From Pseudomaricurvus sp050633365 (GTDB taxonomy: Bacteria; Pseudomonadota; Gammaproteobacteria; Pseudomonadales; Cellvibrionaceae), in NCBI GenBank assembly GCA_050633365.1, contig JBOEGJ010000033.1:1-64000 (forward strand): a stretch of DNA of 64,000 nucleotides. Reading direction: 5' to 3'. The notes below the pieces were generated by a model, which searched no databases, was not told the DNA's origin, and was given only the letters and a program-made list of their open reading frames with translations. Numbering within the stretch: the first letter of the stretch is position 1; each line of letters opens with the position of its first letter. Shown here one piece after another: positions 35,555-45,347 of this stretch. Made by a program: the position numbers and the translations under genes.

Positions 35555-38500
35555 ATGAAACTCCAACAACGCTTATCACAACTCTCATCTTTTGCGTTAA
35601 CGCTTGGCGTACTGGCAGGAACGACGCCGGTGCATTCCGCTGAGCTGGATATCAGCGATGTACCGCTGTTTTTGGACAGTGGTGTTGATCCCAACATTCT
35701 CATGGTTATTGATGATTCGGGTAGTATGGATTGGCTAGCAGTTTTTTCCAAAGAAGCGCAAGTCGCACACCCTAGCGAGACGAATCCAGCCAACTATAAA
35801 GATAGAGCAACAGACCCAGGCGCTCCGCTCCCCTATACTGGGGACTTCCATATTGCCTATCAGCCGACAACCGACGCTGAAACTAGGATGCTTTGCAATA
35901 GCTACAATGTACTAGCCTACGACCAATCGCGCACCTACACACCTTGGGAAGGCAAGGATATCAACGGCTCCGATTATGCCAACGTCACATCGGTATCAAG
36001 TGCCTTAATCGATCCATATAGAGGCACCGCAAGCTCTTCAAACCGTGTAAATATAAGCAGCCATTATTATTTCAATTGGGTTGATGGTGACGGGGACCAA
36101 AAATACGATAGTGGCGAATGCCCCACCCTACCAGCACAACAATCCACCACCACCACCACATACTACTGTAAGGAATGGAATCGTTGGTATGAACAATACG
36201 ATCCAAGTGAAGGCTACAATCGTTGTAGAAGGAAAAAATGGAACGGCGATTGGAAAAACGAGTGGAGAGACATGTGGAGCAACAGCACGACAGTTACCGA
36301 GCCCTTCGCAGACGCCTGCACCAGAGAGTCGCAATGCTTTGTCGTGAACGATCTAACCGCAGCCGAAAAGCAAAATTATGCCAATTGGTACAGCTACTAT
36401 CGCAAACGTGAGTTTGTCGCCAAGAAAGCCACCCTCGCCTTAATTGATAGCTCTAGCGCTCGTATGGGACTTGGCACACTCAATGACAACAACAATGTAG
36501 GCACTACAATCACCGATATGGATGACGGGGATAGCAGCACTACGGCCGATGCCACAAACAAGGCAACGCTAATGAGCGAAGTAGGCCAAATCAATAGTAA
36601 TAGTGGCACCCCCTTGAGAGCCTCCTTAAAAGAAGCCGGCGAGTATTATGAATCTGGATCACGTGCGCTGTTTGAACATATGTCATCCGATCCCGGAACG
36701 CCTATATTAAGCGCATCAAATGGCGGGCAATGCCAACAAAACTTCACCATTTTAATGACTGATGGTTACGCCTCGAGCTCTACGTCGCCAAATGTCGGCA
36801 ACCGCGATAATGATGGCGGCACAGATGACGATGGTGACGACTCTATTTACGACGGGGGCATTTATGCCGATACCGTATCGAATACCATTGCCGATGTTGC
36901 CATGAAATTCTATGAAAAAGACTTGAGCACTCTATCTGACGCAGTGCCCAACTCCAACGGCCAAAGCGACAAAATGCACCAACACATGATTACTTACACG
37001 GTCGCCTTTGGTGTCGAAGGCAACCTTTCCTGCCAACCAGGTAGCGCAGGCTGCTCATCGAGCTGGCCCACAAGCATTGACTACGATGGAAGCGACCCAA
37101 ATTCGATCGATGACCTATGGCATGCCGCGGTTAACGGCCGAGGCCAATACTTAAACGCCGCAGAGCCACAAGACCTTATCGACGACATGCAAGAAGCACT
37201 AGATAGTATCGATGCGCGCAACAGTGGTTCGGCTGCCGTTGCCGCCAACTCTACTACCTTGAACCAAGGCACAGTCATCTACCAAGCGCTATTCAATACC
37301 GGCGACTGGCATGGCAATTTGCGCTCTTTGCCGGTATCGATTGGCTCAACAGACACTCGCTCTTCGTGCGCCGGTGTTTCTGCAGGCTTTGTTTGCAACG
37401 CCGCAGACTGGAATGCCTCAACTCAATTGGACGCACAAAACCCAGATACGGGTCGAAACATCATGACCTACAACTCTGCCAGCACTAATGCCAATAAAGG
37501 CATTGCTTTTCGCTGGCCCACTAACCATCTAAGCCCGACAGCCTTTGAACTTAGCAGCAGCCAAATCACTGACTTGCTCGACAGCGCGCCAACCGGAAAT
37601 GAAGCCAACTACGGTAGCGCCTTGATCGACTTTTTACGTGGCAACCAAAGTAACGAAGGAACGGGCTTTAGCTTTCGAGAACGTAACTCGACGGTTTTTG
37701 GTGACATTGTAAACTCGGCACCCGCCTACGTTGGTGCGCCAGCACTCAACTATCCCGACAACTTAGAAGTTACCGCTTACAGCACTTACAAGGAAGGCTC
37801 CGCCTCCTCCCGCACCCCGGTAGTTTATGTCGGGGCTAACGACGGCATGTTGCATGGCTTCAACACCGAGACCGGCAACGAAGTTGTGGCTTATGTTCCT
37901 GAAGCGGTCTATGGCAACCTAGACCTGCTCTCGAAAGACGAATACACCACTCAGAGTAATCACCGCTATTTCGTTGATGGCAGCCCCACCGTCGGCGACG
38001 CCTTTCTCAGCGGCGCTTGGAAAACCGTTCTCGTCAGTGGTTTAAGGGCCGGCGGACAAAGCGTATTTGCACTTAATGTCACCGACCCCACCAAGTTCAC
38101 CGAAACTCAAGGAGACATCAACCAAGTCGTCATGTGGGAGTTTACTGATACGGACTTGGGTTACACCTACAGCCAGCCGGATATCGTCAAAATGAATGAC
38201 GGCACTTGGGCCGCAATTTTTGGCAACGGCTACAACAATACCGAAGCCGATGGCGACGCCAGCACCACGGGATACGGTTATCTTTATATCGTTAACCTTC
38301 AAACCGGAGCGCTCATAAAGAAAATATCCACCAATACCGGCAATACAACCACCCCCAACGGCTTAGCCACAGCCACACCAGTGGACACCAATGGGGACTA
38401 CAAGGTCGACTATATTTACGCTGGCGACCTACAGGGTAATATGTGGAAGTTTGACGTCTCTAGCACCAGCTCCAGCTCATGGGATGTGGTCAAAAGCGGC

Positions 38501-39298
38501 GGCACACCGACGCCTATCTTTACCGCTAAAGCCCCTGAAACTGGCTACCCAAGCCAACCCATAACCACTAGACCGAGTGTCTCCTTCCATCCTGATCCAG
38601 CTCAGAGTGGATTGCTGGTGTTGTTTGGTACTGGGCGCTACATCGACACCGTCGATAACGTCGCCAGCGGGCAAAACACCCAAACCTTCTACGCGGTATG
38701 GGACAAGCTCGACGGCACCTTCCCCGCCAGCTTCAACGGCAACCGCACCAACAGTAACTACCTAAGACAAACGATTCTTTCCGAGAACATCGTAGGCACT
38801 TCCGGCGCAGTCGTACGAACAACATCCAACAACACCGTCGACTGGACCACTCACCACGGTTGGTATCTTGATCTTGTGAATACCGGCAGCTCACCGCAAG
38901 ACAACCTAGGTGAACGGCAAGTGACCAACTCGGTGTTGCGAGGCGGACGTATCGTATTTACTACCTTGTCACCAAATGATGTCGCCTGTGATTTTGGCGG
39001 CAGCAGCTGGCTGATGGAAATCGATCTAGGCAGTGGTAGTCGTCTGGCGGAGTCACCTCTAGACATCAACAATGATGGAGACATCGACGATAACGATTTA
39101 TACAACTCTAACGTTATCAGCGGTATTCAACAGTCTGGTATTATCACAGAGCCTTCGATCGTAGGCTCTGCTGATGATGACAAAGAGTACAAGCTGTTTA
39201 ACAGCTCAACGGGATCCACCATTACCATCACGGAAACACCACCAGATGGAAGTGGAGCCGCTGCCAGCAGAAACTCTTGGACTGAAATCACTCAATAA
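35555..39298 (+). CDS. pilY1: Type IV pilus tip adhesin and assembly factor PilY1
   Basis: 1247 residues from ATG 35555 (AGGAG precedes it; the frame opens 11 codons earlier). A signal peptide ends near PVHSA. The N-terminal half is a von Willebrand A domain starting with VIDDSGSMD, a MIDAS motif, and broken by insertions rich in Tyr, Trp and Lys (around 36150-36260). The C-terminal half is the PilY1 beta-propeller (VVYVGANDGMLHGF, YIYAGDLQGNMWKFD) with a DTNGDYKVD calcium loop. PilY1 sits at the pilus tip, needed for assembly, adhesion and surface sensing. pilY2 is absent. Confidence 0.94.
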   Translation: MKLQQRLSQLSSFALTLGVLAGTTPVHSAELDISDVPLFLDSGVDPNILMVIDDSGSMDWLAVFSKEAQVAHPSETNPANYKDRATDPGAPLPYTGDFHIAYQPTTDAETRMLCNSYNVLAYDQSRTYTPWEGKDINGSDYANVTSVSSALIDPYRGTASSSNRVNISSHYYFNWVDGDGDQKYDSGECPTLPAQQSTTTTTYYCKEWNRWYEQYDPSEGYNRCRRKKWNGDWKNEWRDMWSNSTTVTEPFADACTRESQCFVVNDLTAAEKQNYANWYSYYRKREFVAKKATLALIDSSSARMGLGTLNDNNNVGTTITDMDDGDSSTTADATNKATLMSEVGQINSNSGTPLRASLKEAGEYYESGSRALFEHMSSDPGTPILSASNGGQCQQNFTILMTDGYASSSTSPNVGNRDNDGGTDDDGDDSIYDGGIYADTVSNTIADVAMKFYEKDLSTLSDAVPNSNGQSDKMHQHMITYTVAFGVEGNLSCQPGSAGCSSSWPTSIDYDGSDPNSIDDLWHAAVNGRGQYLNAAEPQDLIDDMQEALDSIDARNSGSAAVAANSTTLNQGTVIYQALFNTGDWHGNLRSLPVSIGSTDTRSSCAGVSAGFVCNAADWNASTQLDAQNPDTGRNIMTYNSASTNANKGIAFRWPTNHLSPTAFELSSSQITDLLDSAPTGNEANYGSALIDFLRGNQSNEGTGFSFRERNSTVFGDIVNSAPAYVGAPALNYPDNLEVTAYSTYKEGSASSRTPVVYVGANDGMLHGFNTETGNEVVAYVPEAVYGNLDLLSKDEYTTQSNHRYFVDGSPTVGDAFLSGAWKTVLVSGLRAGGQSVFALNVTDPTKFTETQGDINQVVMWEFTDTDLGYTYSQPDIVKMNDGTWAAIFGNGYNNTEADGDASTTGYGYLYIVNLQTGALIKKISTNTGNTTTPNGLATATPVDTNGDYKVDYIYAGDLQGNMWKFDVSSTSSSSWDVVKSGGTPTPIFTAKAPETGYPSQPITTRPSVSFHPDPAQSGLLVLFGTGRYIDTVDNVASGQNTQTFYAVWDKLDGTFPASFNGNRTNSNYLRQTILSENIVGTSGAVVRTTSNNTVDWTTHHGWYLDLVNTGSSPQDNLGERQVTNSVLRGGRIVFTTLSPNDVACDFGGSSWLMEIDLGSGSRLAESPLDINNDGDIDDNDLYNSNVISGIQQSGIITEPSIVGSADDDKEYKLFNSSTGSTITITETPPDGSGAAASRNSWTEITQ

Positions 39299-39305
39299 AA
39301 CCATC

Positions 39306-39333
39306 AAGGTACTAGGAACATTCCTAGTACCTT
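39306..39333 (+). terminator. Perfect 13-bp hairpin between pilY1 and pilE
   Basis: AAGGTACTAGGAA (39306-39318) is followed, after two bases, by its exact complement TTCCTAGTACCTT (39321-39333). No long T-run follows, so termination would be partial at best. The stem ends two bases before the AGGA ribosome-binding site of pilE. It may attenuate read-through, mark an RNA-processing point that separates pilE from pilY1, or affect pilE translation. Confidence 0.6.
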
Positions 39334-39346
39334 CTTAGGAAAAACA

Positions 39347-39766
39347 ATGAAAATTAGAAAACAAATGGGATTTTCCCTTATTGAACTGATGATTGTACTG
39401 GTAATTATTACCATACTAGCTTCCATTGCGATTCCGTCGTATCAAAACAGTATGACAAAATCGCGACGCGCGGAAGGCAAAGCTCTTTTACTCGAAGGGG
39501 CTCAAGCGCAGGAAATTAATTTTACCGAATACAATCAATACGCAGTTGATATTACGGTAGACACACCACCCACCAAACGAGAACTTCAAACAACCAGTGA
39601 TAACAGCTTCTACACCATGGCAATCTCAGGAGCCACCACCACGACTTACACCCTAACAGCGGCACCACAAGCGCCGCACACCGACGCAGTCTGTGGATCA
39701 CTAACGATAAACCACTTAGGCGTGCGAGGAATTACAGGGACCGGCACCGTTGCTGATTGCTGGTAA
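39347..39766 (+). CDS. pilE: Minor pilin PilE
   Basis: 139 residues. Leader and helix MGFSLIELMIVLVIITILAS with Glu at +5, then the conserved PSYQ and SRRAEGKALLLE. Two Cys near the C-terminus form the D-loop (AVCGSLTINHLG and VADCW). It resembles the PilE of the Pseudomonas minor-pilin operon and may bridge the tip complex to the main shaft. AGGA sits seven bases before the start. Confidence 0.92.
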   Translation: MKIRKQMGFSLIELMIVLVIITILASIAIPSYQNSMTKSRRAEGKALLLEGAQAQEINFTEYNQYAVDITVDTPPTKRELQTTSDNSFYTMAISGATTTTYTLTAAPQAPHTDAVCGSLTINHLGVRGITGTGTVADCW

Positions 39767-39900
39767 TGAGTTGGGCTTAGAGACTTCAACATCTGGCCAG
39801 AAAATACGTAAAAGCGAGTAATTCAAACAGCACGACAAAAATCGAATTATAAAATCACAAGGGTGTGATAGCTCTCGTTACGACCAAGGATGGACGTAAC

Positions 39901-40473
39901 ATGAAACCGCACCGCAGCAAAAAACCCTCAATTCACGGATTTACGCTTCCAGAGCTCATCACCTTTATTGCTGTTTCTGTAGGGCTTTTCCAGCTCGCCT
40001 TTTCAAGCTTTTCGCACTTGATCGGAAGTGTTCAACTTGGTTCAGCAACAAGACAGTTTTTGAGTCATTACGCTTTGGCGAAGACCACGGCACTGCAACG
40101 AAACAAGACTATTCACCTATGCGTCAGCGATGGCTCTGAATGCATCGATAGCGAGCAATGGCACGAGGGCTGGATTATATTTGAAGACAAAAATGACAAC
40201 TTGCAAGCGGAAGCAGACGAAATACTCAGAGTCTCGGAACCCCTCACAAGCGGCTATACCCTGACATCAAATACCAGCAGCAATCATTTGGTATTTTCAC
40301 CTAACGGCCGAGTGGTAAAGTCCAATGGCAGCCTGCCACTAATGACATTCCGTATTTGCAATACAGCCGCAAGACCTGAAAACATGAATAGAAATGCTAG
40401 AGAAATGGTCATCAATGGTGCCGGAAGAGTGCGACTCCAGCACGGTCGCAATCACATCACAGAGTGCCTGTAA
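39901..40473 (+). CDS. fimT: FimT-type minor pilin with GRxR motif, probable DNA-uptake pilin
   Basis: 190 residues from ATG 39901 (AAGGATGG precedes it; an in-frame GTG lies 12 codons earlier). Leader GFTLPELITFIA with Glu at +5. The body is a paralogue of the first pilin of this operon: both have two Cys and a GWIIF.D segment. Near the C-terminus it reads GAGRVRLQHGR, containing GRVR, which fits the GRxR motif reported for FimT proteins that bind DNA during natural transformation. The first pilin lacks it. It lies 134 bp after pilE and ends 18 bp from convergent ispH. Confidence 0.8.
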   Translation: MKPHRSKKPSIHGFTLPELITFIAVSVGLFQLAFSSFSHLIGSVQLGSATRQFLSHYALAKTTALQRNKTIHLCVSDGSECIDSEQWHEGWIIFEDKNDNLQAEADEILRVSEPLTSGYTLTSNTSSNHLVFSPNGRVVKSNGSLPLMTFRICNTAARPENMNRNAREMVINGAGRVRLQHGRNHITECL

Positions 40474-40491
40474 GTGCGAACAAGCAATCCG

Positions 40492-41436
40492 CTAGCGCAA
40501 CTCTTTTGGTAACGAAAAGTGAATGTTTTCGATTTCACCCGGTGCTTCAACGGCGGGACGAGCGCCCAACTGCTCAAGCTTTTGAATCACCGCCTTAACC
40601 AGAACCTCAGGTGCTGAGGCGCCAGCGGTAATGCCTACCGACGTTTTGTCTTTCAACCATTGAGGCTGAATATCGTCGGCACCGTCAATCAGGTAGGAAG
40701 AAGAACCGCAGCGCTCTGCCAGCTCTTTAAGACGATTGGAGTTGGAGCTATTAACAGAGCCCACCACTAAGACAAGATCATTCTCCAGCGCCAATTGCTT
40801 AACGGCATCTTGCCGATTCTGCGTGGCGTAGCAGATATCATCTTTGCGTGGCCCTTCAATATTGGGAAAACGGGCGCGCAAGGCATCGATCACTTTGGCG
40901 GTATCATCCATCGACAGGGTCGTCTGAGTGACGTAACTGAGCTTGTCGGGATTGACGACCTCAAGAGTCGAGACATCCGCCTCATCTTCAACCAGATAGA
41001 TGGCGCCACCGGTGCTAGTATCGTATTGCCCCATAGTACCTTCGACTTCGGGATGCCCCTGATGGCCGATAAGCACACATTCGGAGCCATCCTGAGAGTA
41101 GCGAGTCACTTCCATGTGTACTTTTGTCACGAGAGGGCAGGTGGCATCGAAGACCTTTAGGCCACGATCAGCCGCCTCTTTTCGGACCAGCTGGGAGACC
41201 CCGTGGGCACTAAAGATGACAATGACATCGTCGGGAACTTCGTGCAGCTCTTCAACAAATACCGCTCCACGCTCACGCAGAGAATCCACCACAAACTTGT
41301 TGTGAACCACTTCGTGACGAACATAAATCGGTGCACCAAACACATCGAGAGCCCGGTTGACGATATCGATAGCGCGATCAACCCCGGCACAAAAGCCCCT
41401 GGGGTTGGCAAGATTTATGTTTACGGCCGAGGTCAT
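40492..41436 (-). CDS. ispH: 4-Hydroxy-3-methylbut-2-enyl diphosphate reductase
   Basis: 314 residues from ATG 41436. IspH carries out the last step of the MEP isoprenoid pathway with a 4Fe-4S cluster. The three ligand Cys are in RGFCAGV, DATCPLV and DICYATQNRQ; SSNSNRL and AGASAP are also conserved. It ends the murJ-ribF-ileS-lspA-fkpB-ispH series. The open frame runs eight codons further upstream. No terminator was seen in the 18 bp before the convergent pilin gene. Confidence 0.97.
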   Translation of the reverse strand: MTSAVNINLANPRGFCAGVDRAIDIVNRALDVFGAPIYVRHEVVHNKFVVDSLRERGAVFVEELHEVPDDVIVIFSAHGVSQLVRKEAADRGLKVFDATCPLVTKVHMEVTRYSQDGSECVLIGHQGHPEVEGTMGQYDTSTGGAIYLVEDEADVSTLEVVNPDKLSYVTQTTLSMDDTAKVIDALRARFPNIEGPRKDDICYATQNRQDAVKQLALENDLVLVVGSVNSSNSNRLKELAERCGSSSYLIDGADDIQPQWLKDKTSVGITAGASAPEVLVKAVIQKLEQLGARPAVEAPGEIENIHFSLPKELR

Positions 41437-41487
41437 GACATTCCTGTTAACTGTGATCAATAATAAGAAAAAACGGCAGCGAATTTA

Positions 41488-41934
41488 TTAATGGGTTACC
41501 GCTGGCGCTATGGCGACTATCTTTGCTTCAAAAACAATATCGCGACCTGCCAACGGGTGATTAAAATCGATGGTTACGGTTTCATCGTCAAAGGCCGACA
41601 CCACACCCGGCAGCTCAGCCTTTTGCGCATCGGCAAACGACATCATCAACCCCTCGACCAATTCGACGTCTTCGAACTGATCACGAGGCATGGTCTGGAA
41701 GTTGTTGGGATTGGATTGACCAAAACCGTCTTCCGGCTTAATCATAAAACTCTCTTGCTCGCCAACCGTCATGCCTTCCAGCTTCTTTTCAAATCCGGGC
41801 AGCATATTGCCATCGCCCATCACAAAGGTGGCTGGGTCACCTTCAAAATTTGAATCAATCACCTCTCCGGAATCGAGCTTCAACGAGAAATGTAAGGTAA
41901 TCTCAGTACCTTCGCCAATCACTAATTCTGTCAT
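41488..41934 (-). CDS. fkpB: FKBP-type peptidyl-prolyl isomerase, SlpA type
   Basis: 148 residues. The FKBP fold is split by the insert-in-flap domain typical of SlpA: VTLHFSLKL-like start (ITLHFSLKLDSGEVIDSNF), then LPGFEKKLEGMTVGE, and VTIDFNHPLAGRDIVFE near the end. It is a ribosome-associated or cytosolic folding helper. The position between lspA and ispH is conserved in gammaproteobacteria. Confidence 0.95.
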   Translation of the reverse strand: MTELVIGEGTEITLHFSLKLDSGEVIDSNFEGDPATFVMGDGNMLPGFEKKLEGMTVGEQESFMIKPEDGFGQSNPNNFQTMPRDQFEDVELVEGLMMSFADAQKAELPGVVSAFDDETVTIDFNHPLAGRDIVFEAKIVAIAPAVTH

Positions 41935-41979
41935 ATCTATTTACCACTAAATCTATCGAGACCGCGCATTCCACACGGT

Positions 41980-42462
41980 TTAATCGCTCGCCGCAGGGGA
42001 TCGGAACGAATCTATAATTAACATCGCCGCGCCAACGCAAATTCCGCTATCGGCCACATTAAAAGCCGGCCAATAATGTTGCTGATAGTGCACGACGATA
42101 AAGTCGACCACATAACCCAGCACCAGGCGATCGTACAAATTCCCAAGAGCACCGCCCAACACTAAAGCGAGCGCCATCGCCTCCCAGACTTTATGCCGCT
42201 CCAGTCGAGAGATCCAGATCACCAACACCACCGAAACCACACCGGCGACAAGGCCAAAAGCCCAGCGTTGCCAACCACCCGCGTCGCTCAAAAAGCTGAA
42301 GGCCGCACCGGTATTGTGTAGCAACGTAAAGTTAAAAAAATCGGTAATTACCCAGGGCTGCCCATAGCTCAAGTTGGCGCTAAACCAGTGTTTACTCCAC
42401 TGGTCGAGAACCAACACCAAAGCCGCGAGACCATACCATTTAAACAACGAAGATTTACTCAT
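41980..42462 (-). CDS. lspA: Lipoprotein signal peptidase (signal peptidase II)
   Basis: 160 residues with four membrane helices. The catalytic aspartates lie in GNLYDRLVLG and YVVDFIVV, and NTGAAFSF is the conserved loop. It removes the signal from prolipoproteins, including BamD in this window. It follows ileS by 21 bp. Confidence 0.97.
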   Translation of the reverse strand: MSKSSLFKWYGLAALVLVLDQWSKHWFSANLSYGQPWVITDFFNFTLLHNTGAAFSFLSDAGGWQRWAFGLVAGVVSVVLVIWISRLERHKVWEAMALALVLGGALGNLYDRLVLGYVVDFIVVHYQQHYWPAFNVADSGICVGAAMLIIDSFRSPAASD

Positions 42463-42483
42463 CGGTCACTCACTCTCAAGCCA

Positions 42484-45273
42484 TTATGCGAATTGGCGAA
42501 CTTCACCATCGCCCGAGACATTGTCGACGCAACGACCACAAATTTCTTCGTGCCCTGCGTGAGCCCCAACATCCTCTCGGTAATGCCAGCAGCGACCACA
42601 TTTTTCGCCCTTCGCTTTTTCAACAACAACGCTGAGCCCTTCAACATCGGTGGGCTCACCGCTGCCACTGCCCACAACGGCAGATGAGGCAATCAAGACA
42701 AAGCGCAATTCATCTCCGAGAGCGTTAAGTTGATTCGCCAACTCACCGTCGCAGCACAAGGTTACTGCCGCATCCAATGAGCCACCCACGACACCGTCGG
42801 CGCGCTTGGCTTCAATCACTTTGTTAACGGCGGTTTTCACTTCGGCAATGAACGACCAATAATCATCGGACATGGCCGTTTGCGCTGGCAGGCGAGGTAA
42901 CTCGTACCACTCAGCGATAAAAACATTGCCCTGACGTTCACCCGGAATCTGCTGCCACAACTCATCCGCGGTGAAGCTTAAAATTGGCGCGATCCAGCGA
43001 GTGAAGGCTTCGATAATATAATACAAAGCCGTTTGCGCTGAGCGACGAGCGACACTATCGGACTTAGAGGTGTACTGGCGATCCTTAATAATATCGAGAT
43101 AGAAGCCGCCCAAATCCACTACACAGTAGTTGTGCAACTTCTGATAAATTTGATGAAAGTTATAACTGTCGTAGGCCGCGATAAGCTCTTCTTGCAGCAC
43201 CGCTGCACGCTCTACCGCATAGCGATCGAGTGACAGCATCTGCTCGGGCTCGACCAAGTCGGTCGCGGGATCAAAGCCGTTTAAGTTCGACAACAAGAAC
43301 CGAGCGGTATTGCGGATACGACGATAAGAATCGGCGGTGCGCTTGAGAATCTCATCAGACACTCGCATCTCACCGCTAAAATCGGTGGCCGATACCCACA
43401 AGCGTAAAACGTCAGCACCGAGGTTATTCACCACTTTTTGTGGCGACATCACATTGCCCAATGACTTAGACATTTTGTGACCGTTTTCATCCACGGTAAA
43501 ACCGTGAGTGAGAACCTGACGATAAGGCGGCACACCGTTCATAGCCATAGACGTTTTCAGTGACGACTGAAACCAGCCGCGATGCTGATCGGAACCTTCA
43601 AGATACAGATCGGCAGGAAAGCGCAAATTCTCACGGCGCTTCACAACCGCTTCGTGAGTCACACCAGAATCAAACCATACGTCCAGCGTGTCAGTAACCT
43701 TGGAATAAAGCTCAGCTTCATCGCCTAACAACTCGGCGGCGTCCAGCTCAAACCAAGCGTCCATCCCCTCTTGTTCAACCTTAAGAGCAACCTCTTCAAT
43801 TAAGCGAGAGGTCTCGGGGTGTAACTCTTGAGTTTCTTTGTGAACAAACAGCGCGATGGGCACACCCCAAGTACGCTGCCGGGAAATACACCAGTCGGGG
43901 CTTGAATCGAGCATGCTGTCGATACGAGCGCGGCCCCAGTCGGGAATCCACTGCACACCATCCACTGCGGTCTTAACATCGTCGCGCAGATTATTTTTGG
44001 TCATGCTGACAAACCATTGCGGCGTCGCGCGATAAATTAGCGGTGTCTTGGTTCTCCAGCAGTGCGGATAGCTGTGCTTGAGTTTTGTGGCGTACAGCAA
44101 GGCATTGTTTTCTTCGAGTACCGCCAACACTTTGTCATCGACCTTATACACATGGTCGCCAGCGAACTGCTCGACATCTTTGCGATAGATGCCGTTATCG
44201 TCGACGTAGTTTAAGGTTCCGATATCGTACTTTGAGCCGACATTAAAATCGTCAACGCCGTGATCGGGAGCCGTGTGAACACAACCAGTACCCGCATCGG
44301 TGGTCACGTGATCACCCAAAATCACAGGTAAGGCTTTGTCATAGAAAGGGTGCTTCAGCGACAAGCGCTCGAGCGCTTGCCCGGTCGTTCGACCGACAAC
44401 GGAATAATCTTCGATGGACGCCGCCGCCATCACCGATTCGTACAAAGCCTCGGCGAGCAACAAGCGCTCACTGCCTGCTTGTACTACCACGTAATCTAGC
44501 TCTGCGTGCATACTGACCGCCTGACTGGAAGGCAAGGTCCAGGGCGTTGTGGTCCAGATAACCACCGACACATCGCCTTCACCACTCAGATCAGGAACCG
44601 CGGCCGCAAGGGCATCGGCCTCAAGCACTTTATATTTGGCGTAGATTGAGCAAGAAACTTTATCTTGGTATTCGACTTCGGCTTCGGCCAATGCAGAACC
44701 GCCCACCACACTCCAGTACACCGGCTTAAAGCCTTTGTGCAGATGGCCGTTGTCGACGATTTTACCCAGAGAGCGAATAATGTCGGCTTCAAAGGTGTAA
44801 TCCATGGTTAAGTAAGGGTTGTCCCACTCACCAAGAATGCCCAAGCGAACGAAATCTTTTTTCTGACCTTCGACTTGTCGTCCCGCGTAATCGCGACATT
44901 TTTGACGGAAGGTTTTGAAATCAACTTTGACGCCGGCCTTGCCCACTTTCTTTTCAACATTGTGCTCGATTGGCAGGCCGTGACAATCCCAACCGGGAAC
45001 GTAAGGCGCATCAAATCCGCTCATGGTTTTGGATTTGATAATGATGTCTTTCAGAATTTTATTAACCGAATGACCAATGTGAATATCGCCGTTGGCGTAG
45101 GGGGGGCCATCGTGCAAAATAAATTGCTCGCGACCAGCTCGCGCCTCTCGAATGGCCTGATAGAGCTTTCCGTCTTGCCATTTTTTCAACATACCAGGTT
45201 CACGCTGGGCCAAATTGGCCTTCATGGCGAAGCCGGTCTTGGGGAGGTTCAAGGTCGGTTTATAATCGGTCAT
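42484..45273 (-). CDS. ileS: Isoleucyl-tRNA synthetase
   Basis: 929 residues. Class I synthetase with HIGH in GDIHIGHSVNK and KMSKS in GHKMSKSLGN. The editing domain (TTPWTLPSSQAV) is present. A C-terminal zinc finger has CGRC and CGRC (in KCGRCWHYRED and ICGRCVDN), as in the bacterial type with the zinc tail. It charges tRNA-Ile and removes valine mischarging. Cotranscription with ribF, lspA and fkpB is usual. Confidence 0.98.
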   Translation of the reverse strand: MTDYKPTLNLPKTGFAMKANLAQREPGMLKKWQDGKLYQAIREARAGREQFILHDGPPYANGDIHIGHSVNKILKDIIIKSKTMSGFDAPYVPGWDCHGLPIEHNVEKKVGKAGVKVDFKTFRQKCRDYAGRQVEGQKKDFVRLGILGEWDNPYLTMDYTFEADIIRSLGKIVDNGHLHKGFKPVYWSVVGGSALAEAEVEYQDKVSCSIYAKYKVLEADALAAAVPDLSGEGDVSVVIWTTTPWTLPSSQAVSMHAELDYVVVQAGSERLLLAEALYESVMAAASIEDYSVVGRTTGQALERLSLKHPFYDKALPVILGDHVTTDAGTGCVHTAPDHGVDDFNVGSKYDIGTLNYVDDNGIYRKDVEQFAGDHVYKVDDKVLAVLEENNALLYATKLKHSYPHCWRTKTPLIYRATPQWFVSMTKNNLRDDVKTAVDGVQWIPDWGRARIDSMLDSSPDWCISRQRTWGVPIALFVHKETQELHPETSRLIEEVALKVEQEGMDAWFELDAAELLGDEAELYSKVTDTLDVWFDSGVTHEAVVKRRENLRFPADLYLEGSDQHRGWFQSSLKTSMAMNGVPPYRQVLTHGFTVDENGHKMSKSLGNVMSPQKVVNNLGADVLRLWVSATDFSGEMRVSDEILKRTADSYRRIRNTARFLLSNLNGFDPATDLVEPEQMLSLDRYAVERAAVLQEELIAAYDSYNFHQIYQKLHNYCVVDLGGFYLDIIKDRQYTSKSDSVARRSAQTALYYIIEAFTRWIAPILSFTADELWQQIPGERQGNVFIAEWYELPRLPAQTAMSDDYWSFIAEVKTAVNKVIEAKRADGVVGGSLDAAVTLCCDGELANQLNALGDELRFVLIASSAVVGSGSGEPTDVEGLSVVVEKAKGEKCGRCWHYREDVGAHAGHEEICGRCVDNVSGDGEVRQFA

Positions 45274-45347
45274 AGTCTAAATAACTTTTAATATTCAATA
45301 ATTTTTAGTTAAACAATACTGCCGCAGGAACGGCAATAAATGAATGT

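Noticed and set aside
41438..41460. Longer N-terminus for ispH
   Set aside because: The extra eight codons precede the conserved start and are not found in the family; ATG 41436 is preferred.
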